Assembly (NCBI GenBank): GCA_041751955.1
Contig: JBGSIB010000073.1
Span: forward strand, 62,001-126,000
DNA: 64,000 bases
Origin: UBA2040 sp041751955
GTDB lineage: Bacteria; Bacteroidota; Bacteroidia; Flavobacteriales_D; Crocinitomicaceae
Direction: 5' to 3'
Shown here: in pieces, positions 17,173-26,230 of the stretch
How the letters are laid out: every line of letters begins with the position of its first letter
Position numbering within the stretch: the first letter of the stretch is position 1
The notes under the pieces: generated by a model
What the model saw: the letters and a program-made list of their open reading frames with translations, nothing else
Told to the model about the DNA's origin: nothing
Database searches by the model: none
Translations under genes and position numbers: made by a program

Positions 17173-17559
17173 TTATCGACGTAATATCACCCGTAAAACA
17201 CCCGCCAAAACAGACTTTCCAGCCTCTCTTATTTTTTCTTCAAAGCTAACTGTTTGGGTAGGTGGGTCTAGATTGATTTTGGTTTTCGTTTGCTGCTCAG
17301 ATTGATTCGCTTTTGCTTTCTCTCGCTCAATTTCTCGCTGAAGATATGCCATCAAATCAGTATCGTACTTTTTCTTTTTCACCTCATCGGAAAGAATTTC
17401 ATAGGCTTCGTTGATCTCCGACATCTTTTTCGCCGCGACTTTGTTGTTCGGGTTTTTATCTGGATGATTCTCCATCGCAAGCCTTCGATACGCCTTTTTG
17501 ATTTCGGGGACCGTAACATTGGGTTTCACACCGAGGCTGGAATAGAGATTAAATTTCAT
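17173..17559 (-). CDS. Small J-domain (DnaJ-like) protein
   Basis: The start at 17559 gives 128 residues. Residues 1-65 form a J domain with the HPD motif (MENHPDKNPN) and flanking helices (VPEIKKAYRRLA and EINEAYEILSDEVKKKKYD). No Gly/Phe region, zinc finger or substrate-binding domain follows; the remainder is a charged linker (QREIEREKAKANQSEQQ) and a short C-terminal helix (SVLAGVLRVILRR) that is amphipathic and could touch the membrane. Such proteins recruit DnaK to a specific client, which cannot be named here. It is separated by about 50 bases from the antiporter upstream on the same strand and could be co-transcribed with it. Confidence 0.85.
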   Translation of the reverse strand: MKFNLYSSLGVKPNVTVPEIKKAYRRLAMENHPDKNPNNKVAAKKMSEINEAYEILSDEVKKKKYDTDLMAYLQREIEREKAKANQSEQQTKTKINLDPPTQTVSFEEKIREAGKSVLAGVLRVILRR

Positions 17560-17611
17560 TGTAGAAATATACAATTTTATTCGTCAAACAGACCATTGCT
17601 CCATAGCTGTA

Positions 17612-19759
17612 TTAAGGATTCTTTTTAAAAATTGTTCCAAGTCCTTTCTTTATTTTTTTAACGTTTTCAATTCCTTTTTTCAATGGCTCTGTGGTATAAT
17701 TTGAAAACGATTTATTACTGTCCGTTTCATTATATTGATTAGGATAAAGAACAATTCTTCCGTGATTCGAAAATTGCTTTTCGACTTTTTCATGCAAATG
17801 ATCCATGTACGTTAAATAAGAAACTGTCCCTTTCCGTGCTGCCACGCAAATCAATAAATCATTCTTTTGAATTTCATTCGGTGAAAAATAATCTTCCCAT
17901 TGTTCGATCGACTTTTTGCTGAATTTGGCGCTTAATCCAATTTTTTTCGAGACAGAAAGAATCGCTTCTTGAGTCTCATTTGAGCAACAGATCATTATTG
18001 GAAGACTCAATTCCGTAGACAGCTTTTGGAACTTGGTCAACCACATAGTAAAACCTATTTCGTGCTCAGCTAAGGCCGGAATTATAATGTATAGTCTGCC
18101 ATATGAAACCATAGGACGCGGAAAATGACATGTCAGTATCGTTTTGGTAAAGCCTTCAAGTATGCGATCAAAATAGTCTCCCATTAGTTTATCCAAAATA
18201 CCTTGCTTCTGTGGCCAAGGTAGAAAAATATAATCCGCTAACGTTTCTCGAGACTTTCTGACTATACCGCTTGCTATATTATGATCTATGGAAGAAATAA
18301 TACTAATCTTCGTTTCCGAAGCAGCAGCCTCCTTCACCTTTTCTTCTAGAATATAGCGCATCTTTATTACATTCTTTTCCGCAGCTGCATTATCAGACAC
18401 AACCGAAAGTATAGATATAGGATTGCTAGATTTGGTTTCTTTCATTAAAATGGCAAAATCCAAAAGCTTACCTAAATCCGCTGTATCAACTGAAGGCAGC
18501 ATGAAACTTTCTTCCCGTTGCGATTTTGAATACTCCTTATCCGTGCTATCGATGTCTTGTTCTATCAGTATCTTTTTAGCCGCTTTTTCAGTAACAAAAG
18601 AAGCTACAATACATGTGATTAATATGAGCAGAATTGTACCGTTCAAAATATTTTCATCCAATATTCCAGCATTGAATCCCACTAAAATAATAGCCAAAGT
18701 TGCGGCTGCATGGGCACTGCTCAATCCAAAAATCAATTGTCTTTGCGTAGATGAAAACCGAAAAAATTTTTGGGTTATAAATGCGGCAATCCATTTTGAA
18801 AACAGGGCAAAAGCCGTCAAAGTCCCTGCAATAATCAAGGCTGTATTGCCATTTAAAAGCACACTGACATCTACCAGCATTCCCACACTAATCAAGAAAA
18901 AAGGAATGAACAATGCATTTCCAATGAACTCTATCCTATTCATCAAAGGTGAAGAATGAGGGATTAATTTATTTAAAGCCAAACCAGCTACAAAGGCTCC
19001 AATAATAGGTTCAACACCTGCCACCTCGGCAAGAAAAGCAGCGAAAAAAACGACCGCCAATACAAAAATATAATGCGAATGCTTTTCACTTTCCAATTTT
19101 CTAAAAAACCATCTGGCTATTTTGGGAATTACAAAAAACATAATGCCCGAAAAAATTAATAAAGAAACACTCAGGCGAATCCAAAACTCTTGGTTCAATG
19201 TTCCCTCATTGCTGCCGATTATTATGGCCAATAAAATAAGTACTGCTGTATCTGTCAAAATAGTGCCTCCAACTGCAATAGCGACTGCCTTATTTTTGGA
19301 AACTCCCAATTTGCTAACTATCGGATAGGCTACAAGGGTATGTGTTGAAAACATACTCGCAGTCAAAAAACTAGCGGTTACACTGTATCCAAGTAAATAA
19401 TGACAAATAGGATAACCTATGCCAAGTGGTACGATGAAAGTTAGTAAACCAAAAGTTAAACTTTTATTCCGATGATTTTTAAATTGATTCAGGTCCAACT
19501 CTAAGCCAGCTATAAACATGATATACAATAAGCCTATCGTTGAAAAAAGTTGAATAGCGGATGTTTTTTCTAAGACATTAAAACCGTGTGGACCGATGAT
19601 CACACCAGAAATAATTAACCCAATGATACCAGGAATGTTTAGTTTTCTCAATAAAATGGGCGAAAGCAAAATAATCAATAGAACGAGTGAAAAAATAAGA
19701 ACCGGATTTTTAAGCGGAAAATGAAACTCAGTCAGCAAATGATTTAAAAAGTCAGTCAT
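17612..19759 (-). CDS. Cation/proton antiporter (CPA2/Kef-like) with C-terminal USP-like domain
   Basis: The 715-residue protein has an N-terminal membrane half (about 13 helices, residues 10-400) of the Na+/H+ exchanger fold, with typical segments IPGIIGLIISGVIIGPHGF, FIAGLELDL and ILTDTAVLILL. Residues 430-690 form a soluble cytoplasmic part with two weak universal-stress-protein-like halves (ISILSVVSDNAAAEKN and LPIMICCSNETQEAILS). A charged tail ends the protein. Expected role is exchange of Na+ or K+ for protons at the inner membrane. No TrkA-N (KTN) domain is present, which separates it from classic KefB/C. It starts 279 bases from the divergent ABC-F gene; that gap shows no further gene. 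Confidence 0.88.
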   Translation of the reverse strand: MTDFLNHLLTEFHFPLKNPVLIFSLVLLIILLSPILLRKLNIPGIIGLIISGVIIGPHGFNVLEKTSAIQLFSTIGLLYIMFIAGLELDLNQFKNHRNKSLTFGLLTFIVPLGIGYPICHYLLGYSVTASFLTASMFSTHTLVAYPIVSKLGVSKNKAVAIAVGGTILTDTAVLILLAIIIGSNEGTLNQEFWIRLSVSLLIFSGIMFFVIPKIARWFFRKLESEKHSHYIFVLAVVFFAAFLAEVAGVEPIIGAFVAGLALNKLIPHSSPLMNRIEFIGNALFIPFFLISVGMLVDVSVLLNGNTALIIAGTLTAFALFSKWIAAFITQKFFRFSSTQRQLIFGLSSAHAAATLAIILVGFNAGILDENILNGTILLILITCIVASFVTEKAAKKILIEQDIDSTDKEYSKSQREESFMLPSVDTADLGKLLDFAILMKETKSSNPISILSVVSDNAAAEKNVIKMRYILEEKVKEAAASETKISIISSIDHNIASGIVRKSRETLADYIFLPWPQKQGILDKLMGDYFDRILEGFTKTILTCHFPRPMVSYGRLYIIIPALAEHEIGFTMWLTKFQKLSTELSLPIMICCSNETQEAILSVSKKIGLSAKFSKKSIEQWEDYFSPNEIQKNDLLICVAARKGTVSYLTYMDHLHEKVEKQFSNHGRIVLYPNQYNETDSNKSFSNYTTEPLKKGIENVKKIKKGLGTIFKKNP

Positions 19760-20006
19760 TTTCGCGTTGTTTATTCGGTTTTTTTTCTCTTTTCTTTCGA
19801 TTAAAGAGCACTTGATTTATCAAAAGTATTTAGAAAAAATGACAATATTCATTAAGCATCAAAAAAACCTCAAATCCAATAAAATCAATGCCTATAGCGT
19901 ATTTAAAATTGATTTTTGTTAAAGAAATACTTGTCCTTTGTAATCATTTGATAAAGCAAATTTTCAAAAAAAAACAAATGAAACTTTTCACCTCAATCCA
20001 TAGGTG

Positions 20007-20014
20007 TAACTTTG
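20007..20014 (+). promoter_or_regulatory. Minus-7 box TAACTTTG upstream of the ABC-F gene
   Basis: The octamer fits TAnnTTTG and lies 24 bases before the ATG. No TTG sits at the ideal upstream distance, so only the minus-7 element is supported. Confidence 0.5.
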
Positions 20015-20038
20015 CAAACTCAAAAAAACAAGAAATAA

Positions 20039-21676
20039 ATGATTTCAGTCGACAACCTTGGTGTAGATTTTAGCGGCTCCACTCTTTTTAATGACGTCTC
20101 CTTCGTTATCAACCCAACAGATAAAATTGCCTTAATGGGTAAAAACGGAGCTGGAAAATCGACGATGATGAAGATTGTGGCTGGCGAACAAAAAGCCAAT
20201 CGTGGTCACGTTCGTGCACCGAAAGACGCGGTTATTGCTTATTTACCGCAGCATTTGTTAACCGAAGACAATTGCACCGTTTTTGAAGAAGCGGCCAAAG
20301 CTTTCAAACAAGTTTTTGAAATGCGTGATGAAATGGAAAAATTGAATCATGCCTTGGAAACAAGAACGGATTACGAAAGCGATGATTACATGGCGATCAT
20401 TGAAAGAGTGACTGATTTGGGCGAAAAATACTACCAATTGGAGGATGTCAATTACGATGCTGAAGTTGAAAAAGCATTGAAAGGACTCGGATTCAAACCC
20501 GAAGATTTTCATCGACAAACGAAAGAATTCAGTGGTGGCTGGAGAATGCGAATCGAATTGGCGAAAATATTGTTGCAAAAACCTGATTTAATTCTACTCG
20601 ATGAGCCAACCAATCACATTGACATTGAATCGGTGATTTGGTTGGAAGATTTCTTAGTGAATAAAGCCAATGCAGTGATGGTTATTTCGCATGATCGTGC
20701 GTTTATTGACAACATCACCAACAGAACAATTGAGGTGACAATGGGTCGCATTTACGACTACAAAGCCAACTATACGCATTATCTGCAATTGCGCGAAGAT
20801 CGTCGTTCACATCAAGTTAAAGCGTATCAAGAGCAACAGAAATTCATCGCGGATAACATGCAATTTATTGAACGTTTTCGCGGAACTTATTCCAAAACCA
20901 ACCAAGTTTCTTCTCGCGAACGCATGCTGGAAAAATTGGAGATTATTGAAATCGACGAAATAGATACTTCAGCTTTGAAATTGCGCTTCCCTCCTGCTCC
21001 GCGCGCTGGAGACTATCCGATTACAGTGAAAGATGTTTCTAAATCCTACGACGATCACGTAGTTTTCAAAGAGGCCAACATGTCTATTTCAAGAGGCGAA
21101 AAAGTATCATTTGTGGGCCGAAATGGTGAAGGAAAATCAACCATGATTAAAGCCATTTTGGGTGAAATTGATGTAGAAGGAACATGTCAATTGGGACACA
21201 ATGTGAAAGTTGGGTATTTTGCGCAAAACCAAGCTTCGCTTTTGGATCCAAGTTTGACCATTTTTCAAACTGTAGATGAAGTTGCCGAAGGTGAAATCCG
21301 AACGCAAATCAAAAGTCTTTTAGGCGGTTTTATGTTCCATGGTGACGATATTGACAAAAAAGTTAGTGTGCTTTCCGGTGGAGAAAAAACGCGCTTGGCA
21401 ATGGTAAAGCTCTTATTGGAACCTGTCAATTTATTGATTCTCGATGAGCCAACGAATCATTTGGATTTGAAATCAAAAGACGTTTTGAAAGAAGCTTTGA
21501 AAAATTTTGATGGAACGTTGATTCTCGTATCTCACGACAGAGATTTCTTACAAGGACTTTCCGAAAAAGTTTTTGAATTCAAAGAAAAACGCGTGATTGA
21601 GCATTTTGAAACCATAGACGCTTTCTTGGAGAGAAATAGAATTGAGCGAATTGCTGATATTCAGTTGATGAAGTAA
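20039..21676 (+). CDS. ABC-F family ATPase (ribosome-associated type)
   Basis: The 545-residue protein has two ABC domains and no membrane segment. Domain 1 has Walker A GKNGAGKST (near residue 35), signature FSGGW and Walker B LILLDEPTNHID. Domain 2 has GRNGEGKST (near 360), signature LSGGEK and Walker B LLILDEPTNHLD. The linker between them (about 240-310) is long, charged and helical with the typical SHQVKAYQEQQKFI run. ABC-F proteins act at the ribosomal E site, relieving stalled or difficult translation; some give antibiotic resistance. It resembles the housekeeping YbiT/Uup class rather than a resistance variant (inference from short linker). It ends 15 bases before the convergent aldehyde dehydrogenase gene. 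Confidence 0.92.
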   Translation: MISVDNLGVDFSGSTLFNDVSFVINPTDKIALMGKNGAGKSTMMKIVAGEQKANRGHVRAPKDAVIAYLPQHLLTEDNCTVFEEAAKAFKQVFEMRDEMEKLNHALETRTDYESDDYMAIIERVTDLGEKYYQLEDVNYDAEVEKALKGLGFKPEDFHRQTKEFSGGWRMRIELAKILLQKPDLILLDEPTNHIDIESVIWLEDFLVNKANAVMVISHDRAFIDNITNRTIEVTMGRIYDYKANYTHYLQLREDRRSHQVKAYQEQQKFIADNMQFIERFRGTYSKTNQVSSRERMLEKLEIIEIDEIDTSALKLRFPPAPRAGDYPITVKDVSKSYDDHVVFKEANMSISRGEKVSFVGRNGEGKSTMIKAILGEIDVEGTCQLGHNVKVGYFAQNQASLLDPSLTIFQTVDEVAEGEIRTQIKSLLGGFMFHGDDIDKKVSVLSGGEKTRLAMVKLLLEPVNLLILDEPTNHLDLKSKDVLKEALKNFDGTLILVSHDRDFLQGLSEKVFEFKEKRVIEHFETIDAFLERNRIERIADIQLMK

Positions 21677-21691
21677 ATAAGCTTATAGAAA

Positions 21692-23071
21692 TTAAAAAAA
21701 TCGCTTCACCAATTTAAACCAATTAAAAGGTACATATTTAAACGGAAAATCCAACCAAGTCGAACTGGAAACAAGCGCTTTTTGATTGCTGAAAGCCAAA
21801 AAACTAGCTTGCCCGTGATATTTTCCCATTCCACTGTTTCCCGTTCCGCCAAATGGCAAATGATGATTAACAATGTGCAACAAGGTGTCGTTGACGCATA
21901 CACCGCCGGATGAGGTTTTACTCAAAACTTCTTTGGCTTTTGAATTTTTTCCGAAATAATAAAACGCGAGTGGTTTTTCGTTTTTACGAATATATTCAAG
22001 TGGTTCATCGATATTTTCAAAAGTTAAAATCGGCAAAATAGGTCCAAAAATTTCCTCTTGCATGATGGTGTGATTGGGTTGAATTCCAACTATAATTGTT
22101 GGGGAAATGTACAAGTCTTCCTTGTCCATTTTTCCACCAACATAAATTTCTCCTTCGTTCAATAATTTCTTGAGACGTTCGAATGCATCCTCATTTACTA
22201 TTCTTGGATAGAACCTACTTTTTTGGCAGTCTTCACCATACATTTTTTGAATACAGGCCGCCATTTTTTCCAATAATTGCTTCTTAACAGATTGATGAAC
22301 AAATAAATAATCTGGTGCGATACAGGTTTGTCCAGCATTAATCAATTTCCCCCAAACGATGCGCTTTGCCGCAATTTCTATATTCGCTTCCTTGTCAACA
22401 ATACATGGACTTTTCCCTCCTAGTTCCAAAATCACAGGTGTGAGATTTTCGGCTGCGGCTCGCATAACCACTTTTCCTACTTTAGAACTTCCTGTAAAGA
22501 AAATAACATCAAAATTTTGCTGAAGAAGAAAAGTATTTGTTTCACGTCCTCCTTGTACAACAGAAACGTGAGCAGAATCAAATGTTTCAGTTATCATTTT
22601 CTCCATAACCAAAGCTGTAGCCGAAGCATCGGGCGACGGCTTCAAAATAGCACAACAACCAGCTGAAATGGCGCCAACCAATGGATTCATGACCAATTGA
22701 AAAGGATAATTCCAAGGAGCAATGACCAACGCAACCCCCAAAGATTCTGTTAACAATCGACTTTTCGATGGAAATAATTGAATAGGTGTACTCACTTTCT
22801 TCGGCTTAGCCCATGTTTTCAAATTTCGAATGTGATATTTGATTTCACTTTGGACAATGCTAATCTCTGTAAGAAATGCCTCTTCCGGGGACTTGTGTAA
22901 ATCAGACCATAGTGCTTTTTCAATCTCACTTTGGTATTTGATTATAACAGATTGAAGTTTCTTTAAATGCTGAAGCCTAAACTCAGCATCCTTGGTCTGA
23001 TTAGAATTAAAAAAATCCTTCTGCTTTTTGTGAATTTCTTGGAGAGTTAATTCAGGAGTCTCTTGCATCAT
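21692..23071 (-). CDS. Aldehyde dehydrogenase, ALDH3-like
   Basis: The 459-residue length is short for the superfamily, as in the ALDH3 class. The conserved blocks are APWNYPFQLVMNPLVGAISAG (start APWNYPF), FTGSSKVGKVVM, the catalytic glutamate in LELGGKSP, the catalytic cysteine in NAGQTCIAPDYLFV and EEIFGPILPIL. The C-terminus (WLDFPFKYVPFNWFKLVKRFF) is hydrophobic and aromatic, which recalls the membrane-associating tail of fatty-aldehyde dehydrogenases. Role: NAD(P)-dependent oxidation of a medium or long-chain aldehyde to the acid. Two adjacent ATG codons begin the gene. The nearest upstream feature on this strand is the phospholipase remnant, with about 290 bases between. Confidence 0.92.
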   Translation of the reverse strand: MMQETPELTLQEIHKKQKDFFNSNQTKDAEFRLQHLKKLQSVIIKYQSEIEKALWSDLHKSPEEAFLTEISIVQSEIKYHIRNLKTWAKPKKVSTPIQLFPSKSRLLTESLGVALVIAPWNYPFQLVMNPLVGAISAGCCAILKPSPDASATALVMEKMITETFDSAHVSVVQGGRETNTFLLQQNFDVIFFTGSSKVGKVVMRAAAENLTPVILELGGKSPCIVDKEANIEIAAKRIVWGKLINAGQTCIAPDYLFVHQSVKKQLLEKMAACIQKMYGEDCQKSRFYPRIVNEDAFERLKKLLNEGEIYVGGKMDKEDLYISPTIIVGIQPNHTIMQEEIFGPILPILTFENIDEPLEYIRKNEKPLAFYYFGKNSKAKEVLSKTSSGGVCVNDTLLHIVNHHLPFGGTGNSGMGKYHGQASFLAFSNQKALVSSSTWLDFPFKYVPFNWFKLVKRFF

Positions 23072-23363
23072 GTACCTATTATTTCCTTTAAATTTACTAC
23101 AATCTTGTCGTAAAACATTTTTTTACAGAAAGAATAGAACGTCGTTTTGACAAAAAACGGATGTCACTATTGTTCCAATCTTTAAAGTCTTATAAATTTA
23201 GAAAAGAGAAATCTCATTAGACATTCATGACATGACATTCAAAAATAATCTGGGTTGTGGAGTTTATGTCAAAATATCAAGAACAAATCCAAATTAAACG
23301 TCACAAAATTTAACCTTTAACTACAATAACTGCGTCGAAACTTTTGATAACTAATTTGTTCTT

Positions 23364-23760
23364 TTAGAAGCAATCCACAATCCTGTATTTATTTTTGGAC
23401 TTCCAAGTGTATATCCTTTTAAACGCATCAGATAAAGTGGAGTCCAAAGCCGTTGAATCATACTCAGCTTGCAGAAGCTTCCACGTTTCCAATGGCTTCC
23501 TCCAATCTCTTTTGTCGCTGAAAATTTTTCCACCCAAGTCCATATATAAATTAACGATGGCTTATACTTCAATACCCAAAGCTAATCCCTTAGCAATTAT
23601 CGACCCAATTGATGTTCCACCAATCAAAGCTTTTTGCTTTTCATAAGAATCTGGGACACAAGAATATCAAATTTTTGATTCAAAAGTTCTCCAAGATAAC
23701 TGTTGGCTTAACTGGTATTTTTTTTGTATCCATTGATAACGAAACAACGAAGGTTTTTAT
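23364..23760 (-). pseudogene. Decayed patatin-like phospholipase gene
   Basis: Minus-strand translation yields patatin family motifs interrupted by stops and frameshifts. The clearest segment (23364 to about 23642) reads GGTSIGSIIAKGLALGIEV, an in-frame TAA, AIVNLYMDLGGKIFSDKRDW and then YDSTALDSTLSDAFKRIYTW before a stop. GGTSIGS is the nucleophile-elbow region (G-x-S-x-G) and the next part matches the helix following it in patatins. Upstream, other frames contain GELLNQKFDILVSQ and, near 23735, a weak match to the LSxDGGG oxyanion motif. The C-terminal catalytic Asp-Gly region is absent. The remaining parts of the 23072-23831 gap hold nothing recognised. Confidence 0.65.
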
Positions 23761-23831
23761 ACAAAATCTATAATCGTTGATATCTGATATCGTTTTTAGA
23801 ATGCATTAATTGCTATGAAAACTCCGAAAAA

Positions 23832-24494
23832 TTACGGTTTGAATCCCACTAACATTTCTCTTTTCCCCGGCGGTCCAGGCAATCTACTCATCTTCCAACC
23901 AACACTTTCCAAATCTCTACGCACTTGACCTTTGGCGCAATAGGTTAAGAAGAAAGCTCCTTTTTTAGCCGAAACAAACATCTTTTCAAAAATGGAAATT
24001 GACCACAAATCGGGCTGAACTCGGGGACCAAAAGCATCAAAATATATAAAATCGAACTTATTCGGAATCGTCTGCCAATCTTCAAATTTAGTTTCAATTT
24101 TACCTAGAGAAAAATTCGCGTGAATTTCAACTTTTTCACCCCAATTGGCCTTGTGCATTGTATCGTAAAACTTTTTACCTTCCTCCCATATTCCTCCATA
24201 CTCCAAAGCCTTCAATTCATCTTCTTTTACTGGAAAAGCTTCAAGTCCAAGGTAGTTTACTTCAATATTCAATTCCAATGCCAGTCTTAAGGTAAGATAT
24301 GCATTCAAACCAGTTCCAAAGCCCATTTCCAATATTGAAATTTGTTTTTTTTCTCCAATATGTTCTCTAAGTTTGTTTATAAAAACATGCATCGCTTCTT
24401 GCAAAGCACCGTGGTGAGAATGATAGTTTTCATTCCATTCCTCAATATGGATAGTTTTTGAACCATCGCCGGTTTCAATAATTTTTCGCTGCAT
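23832..24494 (-). CDS. mnmD: tRNA 5-methylaminomethyl-2-thiouridine methyltransferase, MnmD-type (MnmC2 domain)
   Basis: The 220-residue protein corresponds to the methyltransferase half of MnmC, without the FAD-dependent oxidoreductase half. Typical features are HSHHGALQEAMHVFI (near residue 27), the SAM-binding ISILEMGFGTGLNAYLT (near 57), and FDFIYFDAFGPRVQPDLWS (near 150), followed by KKGAFFLTYCAKGQVRRDLES and a glycine/proline loop RLPGPPGKREM. It completes the mnm5s2U modification at the wobble position of certain tRNAs, using SAM. Stand-alone MnmD is known in bacteria that lack MnmC1. The gene is divergent from dnaB with 114 bases between starts. Confidence 0.93.
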   Translation of the reverse strand: MQRKIIETGDGSKTIHIEEWNENYHSHHGALQEAMHVFINKLREHIGEKKQISILEMGFGTGLNAYLTLRLALELNIEVNYLGLEAFPVKEDELKALEYGGIWEEGKKFYDTMHKANWGEKVEIHANFSLGKIETKFEDWQTIPNKFDFIYFDAFGPRVQPDLWSISIFEKMFVSAKKGAFFLTYCAKGQVRRDLESVGWKMSRLPGPPGKREMLVGFKP

Positions 24495-24595
24495 GCTTCA
24501 AAAGTAAACTTGTTTCAACAATTGTTAATAAACTTTCTTCATATCTTTTTTCGTTTTTTCTCCTTTTAAATTCAGACAAAAGGAGCACAATACGC

Positions 24596-24603
24596 TATCT
24601 TTG
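24596..24603 (+). promoter_or_regulatory. Minus-7 box TATCTTTG in front of dnaB
   Basis: The octamer matches TAnnTTTG and lies only 5 bases before the dnaB ATG. A transcript starting the usual few bases downstream would be nearly leaderless. Confidence 0.55.
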
Positions 24604-24608
24604 TTTTT

Positions 24609-26180
24609 ATGGACAATCAGGTGGAAAACAATAGAAAACCAATCAATCGACTAAAGAACAGTGGCGCGTTGGCGAATGAATTGGGGAAAGTTCCACCCCA
24701 AGCCGTTGATATTGAGCAAGCTGTACTTGGTGCCTTAATGCTCGAAAAAAATGCGGTAACCGATACCATAGATTTGCTTTCACCTGCAAGTTTCTACGAT
24801 CCAAAACATCAAAATATTTATACGGCTATTAGAGAATTGTTTGCCACTTCTACACCTGTTGATATTTTGACGGTTACCAATCAATTGAAAAAAGATGGTT
24901 TGCTCGAAGCGAGTGGTGGCGCTGTTTATATTTCACAATTGACATCTAGAGTAGCATCTGCAGCGCATATTGAATATCACGCTCGTATTATTAGCGAAAA
25001 ACATATAAAACGTGAATTAATCCGAATGAGTTCAGAGATTCAACGTTTGGCTTATGAAGATACAAATGATGTTTTTGAAGTATTGAATAAAGCCGAAGAA
25101 GACTTGTTTAAAATTTCCGAGAACAACATGGGCAAGCAAGTTGCTGAAATGAAAAATGTTGTTCGAGAAGCAATTGATGAAATTGAAAAAGCAAGTCAAA
25201 ACAAAGATGGGCTTTCGGGAGTTCCAACTGGATTCTTCGATTTGGACAAAATTACAGCGGGGTGGCAAAAATCAGACATGATTGTGATTGCTGCTCGTCC
25301 TGCGATGGGAAAAACGGCTTTCGTTCTTTCCATGGCACGAAATACGGCAGTGGATTACAACATGGGGGTTGCTATTTTCTCTTTGGAGATGTCTGCAGTT
25401 CAATTGGTGAAACGTTTGATTTCTAGCGAAAGTCGATTGCCTGCAGAAAAATTGCGTAAAGGTGACTTGGCTGAACACGAATTTCAACAATTGCATACAC
25501 GAATTTCAAAACTATCTCAAGCGCCTTTATATATCGATGATACAGCAGGTATTTCTATTTTTGATTTACGCGCAAAATGTCGTCGTTTGAAATTGCAATT
25601 CGATATTCAAATGGTCATCATCGACTACTTGCAATTGATGACTGCTGGTGGTGGAAAAGGTTCTGGTAATCGTGAACAAGAAATCTCTTTAATTTCTAGA
25701 TCCATCAAAGAAATAGCGAAAGAATTGAATGTTCCTATTATCGCTCTATCTCAGTTGAGTCGTTCGGTTGAACAAAGAGGTGGTGACAAGCGACCTGTCC
25801 TTTCTGATTTGCGTGAATCAGGAGCTATCGAGCAAGATGCAGACATCGTTTCGTTTATTTATAGACCGGAATATTATGGTTTGATGGATGATGGAGAAGG
25901 TGGATCAAATGCAGGAATTGGAGAAATTATTGTCGCCAAACACAGAAATGGTTCATTGGACACCGTTCGTTTGCGTTTTATTGGTCAATATGCCCGATTT
26001 GAGAATTTGGATAGCATGGAGAACGACTTTACTCCTACTTCTTTTGGATCGGCAATGAATAGTAACAAAGCCTTAGAAAGTGCTGCAAATGCTTTCACAA
26101 TACCGAGTAAAATCAACAGTATAAATGAGTTGGAAGGTGAAGATTTTAATTCCGGTAGCGATATTGAGGATCCATTTTAA
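24609..26180 (+). CDS. dnaB: Replicative DNA helicase DnaB
   Basis: The 523-residue protein carries the DnaB N-terminal domain (residues 30-130, PPQAVDIEQAVLGALMLE), a linker, and the RecA-like helicase core (about 200-470). Walker A is ARPAMGKTAF (near 230), Walker B lies in MVIIDYLQLM, and the QLSRSVEQRGGDKRPVLSDL (arginine-finger and DNA-binding loop) block is intact. No intein is inserted, and the C-terminal extension (about 480-523) is acidic and low-complexity. DnaB unwinds DNA at the replication fork as a hexamer. It stands alone: minus-7 box right before it, and the next gene starts 50 bases downstream, possibly in the same transcript. Confidence 0.98.
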   Translation: MDNQVENNRKPINRLKNSGALANELGKVPPQAVDIEQAVLGALMLEKNAVTDTIDLLSPASFYDPKHQNIYTAIRELFATSTPVDILTVTNQLKKDGLLEASGGAVYISQLTSRVASAAHIEYHARIISEKHIKRELIRMSSEIQRLAYEDTNDVFEVLNKAEEDLFKISENNMGKQVAEMKNVVREAIDEIEKASQNKDGLSGVPTGFFDLDKITAGWQKSDMIVIAARPAMGKTAFVLSMARNTAVDYNMGVAIFSLEMSAVQLVKRLISSESRLPAEKLRKGDLAEHEFQQLHTRISKLSQAPLYIDDTAGISIFDLRAKCRRLKLQFDIQMVIIDYLQLMTAGGGKGSGNREQEISLISRSIKEIAKELNVPIIALSQLSRSVEQRGGDKRPVLSDLRESGAIEQDADIVSFIYRPEYYGLMDDGEGGSNAGIGEIIVAKHRNGSLDTVRLRFIGQYARFENLDSMENDFTPTSFGSAMNSNKALESAANAFTIPSKINSINELEGEDFNSGSDIEDPF

Positions 26181-26230
26181 AAGAAAGGCAAGATTTTTGC
26201 GTTAAATTGCAAAAGATTATTTCAATTCAC

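Noticed and set aside
19888..20073. 61-residue frame upstream of the ABC-F gene
   Set aside because: It overlaps the ABC-F start, is Lys-rich and hydrophobic without pattern, and covers the minus-7 box.
23395..23646. 83-residue plus-strand frame in the 23 kb gap
   Set aside because: It is antisense to the patatin remnant, whose motifs explain the sequence better.
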